A stretch of DNA of 64,000 nucleotides from Phascolomyces articulosus (lineage: Eukaryota; Mucoromycota; Mucoromycetes; Mucorales; Lichtheimiaceae): the NCBI GenBank assembly GCA_025677815.1, contig JAIXMP010000011.1, positions 806,001-870,000 on the forward strand, given 5' to 3'. Under the pieces are notes generated by a model. It saw only the letters and a program-made list of their open reading frames with translations. It made no database searches and was not told the origin of the DNA. Below are positions 55,860 through 64,000 of the stretch, one piece after another; position 1 is the stretch's first letter, and each line of letters begins with the position of its first letter. Position numbers and translations under genes: made by a program.

Positions 55860-56490
55860 GTTCCACAATACGACTATAAGTACCTTCGATATGATATGTG
55901 GAATTCATAGTTCTCCATTCATTGAGAGTTGAATTTGTGTGTCCCACCACAATTATATATGCTGGATACCAACAGAATAAGCCACCACGTTATGACATAG
56001 TTATATGTAAGATCCTTTATTGGTGACGTTTCATCTCCCATCACCGATAACAACAACAGAAGAGAATACATAATATGATAGTCGTGGCTGCCTTGCAACT
56101 TTGCTTGCTGCTCATAAGCATGATTGGCTTTCAAACCCGAACAATATTTCTAACAGATGATGAAACGCAACAAGAGCTTTACGTTCTCTTTCGGTTCAAC
56201 AAGGGTTAGTAGTATTACTATATACTTCGGTAATTATCATTTAAACAAATTTTGAACTGATTGACCATCTTATATCGAATTGATAAAGCACGTTTGCACG
56301 GAATTTTGAAGTCTACATTCATTCCTCACTGTCGACCATTCAATCAGGACTTTAGAGCAAAATTTACCCCCTTCTGTAAATACAGGAGCAGTACTAATTA
56401 GCAATCAATTGTGAACCCTTCTTCAAGGCCATGATGATAGCATTAGTCAAGACACACAGAGCTTTATTAGGATCTAATAAATACTCGGTA
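55860..56490 (-). pseudogene. Decayed unidentified gene on the minus strand
   Basis: In minus-strand order: after an acceptor-like TTATTAG, DPNKALCVLTNAIIMALKKG SQLIAN (56475-56400); then a different frame, TEGGKFCSKVLIEWSTVRNE and on to CFINSI (to ~56275); then ERERKALVAFHHLLEILFGF (56190-56130); then YEQQAKLQGSHDYHIMYSLL and SVMGDETSPIKDLTYNYVIT to CGGTHKFNSQ (55919). The pieces are collinear and separated by stops and frame changes, as expected of an old, probably transposon-borne gene. Family not recognised. Confidence 0.35.
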
Positions 56491-57223
56491 AGTATGTCAT
56501 AATAATATCACTGTGGGTGCCATTTAGGTTAAAGCTCTGTACATATATTAGACTCCTTCCAAAATTAATTTTATGCTGAATAAATAAATAAAAAATCATA
56601 AACTCGAATAGCTTCTAAGTTACCCAAAACCATTCAAAAAGTTCATAGTTTTTTATCATGCTTATCCTGGATATCCTTTAGTTACAAGAGGTGTCAGATA
56701 ACCCACCCCCACATATATATAAATTATATCATCACACAAAGTTTATGTTGTTACCCACAGTATAAACATTTGGAAGTTGTCCAATTAATAAAGTGTATTA
56801 TAGTATTGACTAGAATGGGAAAGAGAACGTGGAAAAACGAGGCGCAAGAGCGGTAAAACGGCGATAGGATAAGTTGAATTTAATTATATATCTTGAATAC
56901 TCACTGTTGTTATCCTTATATATTGATGATACTGATAATAAGTTCCACTATTTTCCAAGAAAGGTGGTACCCGTTAAGGTAGAAGATGCTCTGCAATAAA
57001 GTCATTAGTTGTGTTATCGTAATGGTGAGAACTACTGTTTCTATTACTTCTTCCCATTTAATATATATTACGTAACATATGACCCCAGTAGAATTCTTTA
57101 CCGTTGATATTGTTCTCTATTAAGTTGTCGACAACAACAACAACAACAACAATTTATTTATCCAAAATAAAACGTTAGCACTCTCTTTCTTTTTATTTTT
57201 TTTATAATATTCTATAGTTAGAG
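56491..57223. promoter_or_regulatory. Upstream region of the F-box/LRR gene
   Basis: AT-rich. Includes a (CAA)n run at ~57130-57151 in the presumed 5' leader and a T-rich tract before the start. Confidence 0.35.
57130..57151. repeat. (CAA)n run in the 5' leader
   Basis: ACAACAACAACAACAACAA about 75 bp before the start codon at 57224. CAA-rich leaders are known to stay unstructured and favour initiation in some mRNAs; relevance here is a guess. Confidence 0.8.
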
Positions 57224-59387
57224 ATGCTAACGAAATCGTTTACTCACCTTACAATTACTCCACATGGGTCAGAAAAAGGATATCGGGATCCCTTGCAGCA
57301 CCTAGCGTCTGAAATTCTTGAACTCATTTTTTCACAATTGGATACAACCGATGTTTATCAATGTATGCTTGTATCTCATCAATGGAATACGCATGTTCCT
57401 TCTTTATCGGCTCTAGTATGGAAAACCCTCTCATTGCATCCAAGAAAATCATCCATAGGACAATCATCAATTCCATTTAATCAATATGTTCAAATCGTTG
57501 AAATAACCCGATGTGAAGGCATGGATACTGTTTGTGATTATTTATTTGCACTTGTTCGGTGGAAATGTAATAATATTCATACACTTGGTAAGTCATTTTT
57601 ATGTTATAAAACTATTTTCGCTATGTTTTGTCGTCTATTCTATCATTATATATACAATCTTAATAAATAAATATTCAAAATATTATAAAGCATTGACCAA
57701 ATCAAACATTGATGATTATTCTGTCTTTTTGGAGGCATTGAAGCAGACTATCGCGAGCAAATTACGCAATGTGTTTGTTGAAGATTGCCAATCAAATTTA
57801 CCCATATTGGATATATTGGCTATTTGTCCTCTATTGGAATCTGTATATTATAGCCTTGACCAGCAGCCTATTACTACAAGTAACGGTGATGAACAAATGG
57901 CCTTCTTTCATTATGAAGATATCTATTATAATGAACCGTCACCAGGACGCTACTTGTTACCAGATCAAACTTTCGAGAAACTCAAGTGTTTATCTATTGA
58001 TTGGCCCATGCACAAGAGCAAGGTTCGATCCATTTTGGAAAGATGTCCAAATTTACGTTGTGTTCGACTGGCAAATTACCAAATGAATTTTAATATTCAA
58101 TTAAATAGCACTGATCCAAGAAGAAACGCAATACCATCGGATGAATCATGTGATTTAGATATGTTTACTCGTTTCTGTCCAGCAATAGAGTACATTGAAT
58201 GTAATAATGTGGAGGCAGGGTACAGCTATCAAATACGTGATTCATTTTGGTGGAAGAATTATGCAGAAATAAACGATTGTCAACAATCATCATTCGTTAC
58301 AGCAAAAAACACAATGACATCTCATCACCAACGACCTGGTCTTCGTTTTTTAAAATTCTTCGGGTTTGTCGTCTTGCGGAATGAAACATATGTATTTGAT
58401 GATTTATTCAACCTACTTGAACAAAATCAAACAACACTTGAAGTTTTGCACTTAGAAACTTGTCATCTTGACGAACGATCTAGTTTACTTTCTATGCCCA
58501 AGCTTCGTCACCTTATTTGTCGTAACTACATTTCTTCACTTCGAGAAGGTTTCTTCAGTACCAACATTCGTTTGGGCAATTTCATATCTCATTGCAAAGC
58601 ATTGGAGCGAATCGAATTCAACTTGTCTATTATTGAACTCATTGACGATCCTGATCTTCCAAGAGCCATTGCTTTCTTACCTTCGTTAAAAACTCTCGTA
58701 TTTGAAATGCCGCGCAAGATGGACGGATTTGAACCTCGAATCAATAATGAAGGTGTACTCTCTATCTTGTACGGATTGGGTGAACCAGGGATCCTTTGTA
58801 AGCTTGAAAAGCTGATATTTGGAAAGATGGATGATAATAATATTTTTACAGTCCCAAGAGGTTATGTGTTGACATCCGATATACTTTACGTTGTTTCGAG
58901 GATTTCTTCCTTACGTAGTATTCATCTTCACCATGATGATTACTATAATTACTACACTACAACAAATAGCCAACAAGGACCTACTGAAGATGCTTTGGCA
59001 CAGTTTATGCGTAATACGAGTAACCATTTGGAAAGGGTTTCAATATCAAACCGAAATATAACACCTTTTATATATCAAGAAATGGGTAAAATGACTGCTT
59101 TGCAAGAGCTTCAGCTTTGTAAATATGCTATTCCATCCATTACTCCAGAAAACATGGATCTACTCCTAGGTGGAGGCGTTCATCATGGAATAAAACAACA
59201 ACTAGGAAAGGGTTTGCAACATGAAAATAAAAACAAGACATCCTCATTCAAAAGATTGGTCATTCATTGTATCGTAAACAGTGAATTTACAGATCCTGTG
59301 CAGAAATACACCAGTGAATATTTGGAAAATGCTAAAGGATTTTACAAGATCCAAAAACATGGAAGCCTGACTTTTGTCAAGATATAG
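57224..59387 (+). CDS. F-box / leucine-rich-repeat protein (SCF receptor)
   Basis: 686 residues, two exons: 57224-57587 and 57691-59387 (donor GTAAGT, acceptor ATAAAG, phase 1). F-box at residues ~23-65: DPLQHLASEILELIFSQLDT, then CMLVSHQWNTHVPSLSALVW. LRR-type repeats follow (CPNLRCVRLANYQMN, TLEVLHLETCHLDERSSLLS, SLRSIHLHHDDYYNYY). Paralogue of the minus-strand gene at 21545-23719: same F-box layout, intron position and exon-2 length, and shared motifs (CPNLRCVR, PGLRFLKFFG/GLRVLKFFG, EVLHL). Substrate unknown. The start is the first ATG of the frame, preceded by a T-rich leader. Confidence 0.87.
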
Positions 59388-60353
59388 TTTAGTTTAATTA
59401 ATATACATTATATTACCCGAAAAGCTTCTCTTTCGTACTCTATCCTTTGTAATTTATGTTATTCTTTATTTTTTTTTTTGGAGAACAGTTTGATAATATG
59501 TTGGTATGATGATAACCCATGGAATGTCATCATATCAAATTTTATAGATAACTCTATTATTATTAATAGCACCCTTCTGTTTCATATTGATGCGTGGATC
59601 ATAATGTTACTGTGGTTGGTTACATTCTCAAGAATAATTGAGCGTTTTACTGCTTGTTATTACGGTGACATAATGTGTTATAAGTAGAAGATTTTTGGAA
59701 GGGTAAATTGATAGCATGATCTGAAAGTTTGTTTTTTCTCTATTTTAGGATCTTGACAAATATTCTATTCTCAAGTCTTTCAAAAATTGATATTCGTTAA
59801 TACAAATACTTGTAAGACGTACAGAATTTTGTAAAGGTCACGTTGTTGTATGTGGCTATCAAAATATGCCTACTTCCTATTTTGGCTTTCAGGATTTTTT
59901 GATATAATGCAGAAAAAAAATAAGAGAAATATGGAAAGTTTACTGTTTGATGATCTTTTAATAATCTTTAATTCGTTTTTTATATACATAAAGAGTTGGT
60001 AAAACACAACTAAGCTCAGTGAAGAGAATTAAGCTTTTGATTTATATTTCCCAAACAAAAATCGACTGTTTTTTTTGTGTTGCTTTGATGGATTTGCTGA
60101 GTGAAAAAAAATACTTCTTTTTGAAGTATATCTGTCCTCGCAGCACATATATATAATGATCCGACGGGTCGAACTTGGGTGCCGCAGTCACTGGGTGTTT
60201 TTTTTCTAACTTTGGGTTTCCCATTCCATCTCCAATCTTTAACATAAAATTTTGTTCGAGAATAAAAAAAAACTTATTTTATTCTCTTTTTTTTTATTAC
60301 CATAACAACAACAATCTTGACAACAAACGAATCAGAAAGAACTCTCAAAGAAA
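59388..60353. other. Intergenic; possible tRNA-derived fragment near 60160
   Basis: AT-rich. At 60158-60200 the minus strand reads CCCAAGTTCGACCCGTCGG, resembling a tRNA T-loop and acceptor, but no 5' half or stems can be found. A pyrimidine-rich leader precedes the next gene. Confidence 0.4.
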
Positions 60354-61778
60354 ATGCCACCAAAACAACAAAAGACAAAGTCTGATAAAAAGAAGGCCCA
60401 AAAGGCCGCCGAAGATAAAACTTTTGGCATGAAGAATAAGAATAAATCAGCAAAAGTTCAACGTTATGTTCAACAAGTGCAAAATCAAGCTGTCCACAAT
60501 GCTTCTCAAACTGTAAATATTTTTTATCTCTTTATTTTCTTGCCGTGGACAACCCCATATAATAGATAGAAACATATATAAATACGAGGTGTTGCCATAA
60601 ACCTTTTTACACAAACACGCCTGGAAAAAATATATAATGAAATAATTAAAAAATTTTTAATAGGATAAAGAAAAAGCGAAACAAAAAGCTAAAGAAGAAC
60701 TTGCAGCAAAGAAAGCAGCAGAAGCCAAACGAAAGGCAGAAATGGACGAGTTGTTTAAGCCTGTACAAGTACCACAAAAGGTACCTTTTGGTACGGATCC
60801 CAAGACTGTGATCTGTCAATACTTCAAGGCTGGCCACTGTGAACGAGGAGCAAAGTGTAAATTCTCTCACGATTTGAATATTGAGCGTAAATCACAAAAG
60901 AAGGATTTGTATACTGATTCTCGAGAAGATAAAGCAAATGGTAATGTATATTTCATTTGGTTTGGATATGGATTAAAAAAAAGAAAACACGTTCTATCTT
61001 TGGATAGGATGTATATATAGCAAATCAGGTACAAAGACAAAGATAAGCTCACAGTGATATATTTATATAGATACAATGGAGAATTGGGATCAAAAGAAAT
61101 TGGAAGAAGTTGTTAACAGCAAAGCTGGCAAACAACCACCAACAGATATTGTGTGCAAATACTTTTTGGAAGCTATTGAATCCAATAAGTATGGTTGGTT
61201 TTGGGAATGTCCAAATGGCGGTGTGAATTGTAAATATCGTCATGCTTTGCCACCTGGTTTCGTTTTAAAATCCAAGCAAAACAAGGCTGATGAAAAGGCT
61301 GAAATCTCATTGGAAGAGTTCTTAGATTCTGAGGTAATTTATTTGTATATATAAATCATCATGGACTGGGATGAATGGATCGGATATATGAGGGGAAGAG
61401 GAGTGTCTGGTATGATAAAATAGTTACTAATGATTGATTGACACAAAATTGGATATTATATAGCGCCATAAATTGGGACCCAATTTAACACCAGTGACAC
61501 TTGAATCCTTTAATCAATGGAAGAAGGATCGTATAGCAAAGAAGGATGCAGCTGAAGCTGCTGAACGCAAGGCAAAGGAGAACCGTATGAAGGCAGGTCG
61601 TAATCAAGGCATGTCTGGTAAAGATCTATTCGAATTTAACCCAGATATGGCCATTGATGAAGACGAAGAAGAAGATGCCATTGATTTGTCACAATATGAA
61701 CGTCATTCTGATATTGAAGATGATGATGATAATGATAAAGTGAACCAAGGAGTTGCTGATTTATCGTTAAAAGCTTAA
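60354..61778 (+). CDS. TMA46: DRG-family regulatory protein, CCCH zinc fingers (Tma46/ZC3H15)
   Basis: 337 residues, four exons: 60354-60512, 60664-60940, 61071-61333 and 61464-61778, phases consistent. Basic N-terminus [20 protein letters not shown], then a Lys/Ala helix. Two CCCH fingers: [19 protein letters not shown] (C-x7-C-x5-C-x3-H) and a second starting [19 protein letters not shown] and ending [15 protein letters not shown]. The DFRP core, [20 protein letters not shown], binds the DRG1/Rbg1 GTPase; an acidic C-terminal tail follows. The Rbg1-Tma46 complex associates with translating ribosomes. All hallmark segments are present and the length (~340) is normal. Start context AAAATG. 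Confidence 0.93.
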
Positions 61779-61976
61779 TTAAATAATGAAAAATGAAAAA
61801 CATAAATAAAACAAATTCACAAACACAGTTAATTCGTTTTTTTTTTTGACAGCCAAAGTGTGTTATTTTTTTGATAAAAAAAAACCTGCTCTCCAATTTT
61901 CAATCAACTCAGCATTAAAAGAAGTAGTTTGCCACATTTTTTTTTTATATATACTTGTTCCTTAATATATACCAAA
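61779..61976. other. Intergenic between tandem genes
   Basis: 198 bp, AT-rich. Contains TTTTTTTATATATAC shortly before the next start. Confidence 0.5.
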
Positions 61977-64000
61977 ATGAGCGATATAAATTTGACGTCG
62001 TCTGATTCAACTTCTGAAGACGAATATGAAGTAGAACGAATTGTTGATCATCGTAAAGTTGGAAAGAAAGTATGTGTTATATTGACATTATTCTTTTTTC
62101 GCGTTTGTTCAAGGAAATCTCGTGTCAACTTTGACATAAATTGACCGTTAGCTCATTTTTATCACCTTTTTCCCCCTTAGTTACAATATTATATTAAATG
62201 GAAAGACTATAGTGATGAAGATAATACATGGGAATCCGAAGCCAACGTGTATGTACTTTTTTTCTAGGATTGAGAAGGAGTAAGGTGAAATTGGAGATTA
62301 ACAAAAGAGTGTTGGTTTTTTTTTTGACAATAGATTTGCGACCTCTTTAATTAATGAATATTGGACTGATCGAGGTGGTCGTGAAGGTATGGAAGCAGCA
62401 CGAAAGGGTAAAAAGTTGCAAAAGTCAAAAACTACAACTTCGAAAGGCAAGCAAAGGAAACTTCCAAAAGCAGCATCAAAGTTGTCGTCGTCTTCTTCCT
62501 CTTCTTTCAGTTCCTCTTCCTCTTCGTATGCTCCATCTTCCTTTACATTAGCATCAAAACGTACTCGAACGCCAGATGTATCCCAATCTGTTGATAAGAT
62601 AACAGAAGAAAGTAGTCAAGGATCAGTAAAACGTGCACGGACAGGGTCTACACAAGGGGGAAATGATATGGTGATCAACGAAGGTAAGGATGCTTTGACA
62701 TATTCCAACTAACAATAAAATTTGCTGAAAATCCAAAACTCATTATCAAATTGTCATTAGTACCAGAAACGGATGGTACGTCATTATTGCCCTCACTATC
62801 CACCGCCAAACAGCAAGAACCCACTGTACCATCACCATTACATACATTAGCATCAAAATCACAACCCGAATCATCCGCACCGAAATCAATATCTCCTTCT
62901 CAAGGGGATAAGCAACAACAATTAGCTACAATCTTGTCAACAATCGAAACAGAATCATCAAGCACACACCATGAAGAGCAATCATTATCTACAGAAAATG
63001 AAATAACCATATCATCAGAAAAAGAAACTGATATAAACAAATCGGGTGATGTAGAGAATGAATCAATTGTAGCGGAGGAAATGATACAAGAGACAGAAAA
63101 GGAAAACAATCTTTTTGGCAATCAGAATGAAAATGTTTTTGATACGGAAACGATTTCACCTTCTTTGTTGGAAACAATACCAAAAGATAGTACGACCACA
63201 ACCCTAATTGAAAATGATAAAACACCATCTAATACCATTACAACCGAAAAAGAAGGATTATCGTCCGTTGAAGAAAGTATCTCAACAACAGAGAAACAAC
63301 AGTCTAAGAATCTCAAGGTCACTGAGCAAGAAAACAACACGCAAAAGTCTTATATACCTGAAACAAACACGTCACGCTCAGATAGGGCTGATAACAATGG
63401 GGATCTGTGGGATCAAGATATAGGGAAGACAGCAAGAGAACAACAGGAAGATTTATCAACAACAGCAAAGGGCATTATGCTATCACCATCATCTAGCCAG
63501 CAACACGAAACGATATCTTCGTTCAATTCTTCTTTTGAAAATATTATTGACAAGGAAAATATAGCACAGAAGGACAATAAAGAAAATGGGCGAGATCTAA
63601 TAGACGATATTTTGGATGAACCTACTTCGGTTGTATCCCCTGGTACATTGGATGATGTGATGTTTGATATTATGAGTCAAGAAAGATATTCTCTCACTCC
63701 TCCCGTTGCAGATGGTATCCTTGGTACCACTGGCAGTAGAATACCAACTGTAGATGGAAAGCAAGACCAACAACTAGAAGCAACAGATAATGTATCAACT
63801 GAAGAACAACAGCCAGCAGCAACAAATACGTTCAGTGAATCAGAAAAAGAAAACGAATACCATACTATGAAAGACATCACCACTACCACTGCTAGTGCAA
63901 CAAAATCAGCAGCAGATTTGGAAAAAGATACCGTGGCGCTAGAAGATGTTGTTACACGTATAGTTTCTTTCAATTCAGTCAAAATGAAAAAATTGAGTGA
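61977..64000 (+). CDS. Chromodomain protein, 3' end outside the window
   Basis: Four exons seen: 61977-62069, 62181-62248, 62334-62683 and 62761 to beyond 64000. Residues ~16-66 are a chromodomain: DEYEVERIVDHRKVGKK, LQYYIKWKDYSDEDNTWES, then EANVFATSLINEYW. The aromatic cage positions (Tyr in EYEVERI, Trp in IKWKDY, Tyr after it) are all present, so methyl-lysine histone binding is expected. The second intron follows EANV. After the domain come a basic Lys/Ser-rich linker with a poly-Ser run and then >400 residues of disordered Ser/Thr/Glu/Gln-rich sequence with no second domain so far. HP1 proteins have a chromoshadow domain within ~100 residues; its absence here argues for a different class, for example a Swi6/Chp-like or lineage-specific protein. 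The end is not visible. Confidence 0.85.

Noticed and set aside
56075..56401. Two-exon plus-strand model with a signal-peptide-like start (MIVVAALQLCLLLISMIGFQ)
   Set aside because: The splice is in phase and the frame open, but the minus strand over the same DNA carries longer, collinear coding-like pieces extending beyond both ends, so the plus-strand reading is probably a shadow.
60150..60205. tRNA gene suggested by GTTCGACCC and GTCGGATCA on the minus strand
   Set aside because: No A box or 5' half, and the T stem does not pair.

Overview
The window looks like nuclear DNA of a filamentous fungus, most probably Mucoromycota/Mucorales. The genes are intron-rich, with short GT-AG introns (about 50-120 nt, donors mostly GTAAGT/GTATGT), the intergenic DNA is very AT-rich, and there is a recognisable fungal gene set: RNR1, Atf1-type bZIP, Rax1, Tma46/ZC3H15, ABHD11, NCS2 permease, and F-box/LRR and TPR-F-box-LRR receptors. 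I cannot fix the genus.

Layout. 0-1.5 kb: 3' part of a purine (NCS2) permease. 1.7-5.8 kb: mobile-element cluster with copies of a dispersed repeat, a retroelement-type ORF broken by one stop, a decayed pogo/mariner-type transposon flanked by TA, an apparently intact 683-bp hAT-like non-autonomous element nested in it with a perfect 8-bp target duplication, and a tRNA-like repeat. 6.4-8.8 kb: monocarboxylate-type MFS transporter with a faulty first splice. 10-13.3 kb: repeats and remnants. 13.4-16.6 kb: Rax1-like RGS membrane protein (-) and a Bax-inhibitor/TMBIM membrane protein (+). 20.4 kb: small secreted acidic protein. 21.5-23.7 kb: F-box/LRR protein (-). 24-29 kb: low-complexity DNA, minisatellites and decayed coding sequence. 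29-34 kb: gene-poor, with one tentative small multi-exon gene on the minus strand. 34-46.9 kb: dense housekeeping and regulatory block: AT-hook protein, ABHD11 hydrolase, Atf1-type bZIP (-), coiled-coil tail-anchored protein (+), RNR1 (-). 49.7-55.6 kb: two divergent Dia2/Pof3-like TPR-F-box-LRR paralogues, each with one apparent frameshift, separated by an intergenic stretch holding a previously hidden two-exon small ORF with a TATA box. 57.2-59.4 kb: second F-box/LRR gene with the same intron position and exon-2 length as the one at 21.5 kb. 60.3-64 kb: DRG-partner zinc-finger protein and the start of a chromodomain protein that runs off the window.

How it fits together. Four F-box genes suggest an expanded set of SCF ubiquitin-ligase receptors, two of them of the type that in yeasts acts on the replisome. 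RNR1 carries three perfect MluI cell-cycle boxes inside its second intron and second exon rather than upstream. All splice models are manual readings of phase and consensus sites, without transcripts. The strongest items for follow-up are the intragenic MCB cluster, the mirror-image TPR-F-box pair with frameshifts, the hidden 54-residue gene, and the nested transposons with intact target duplications.
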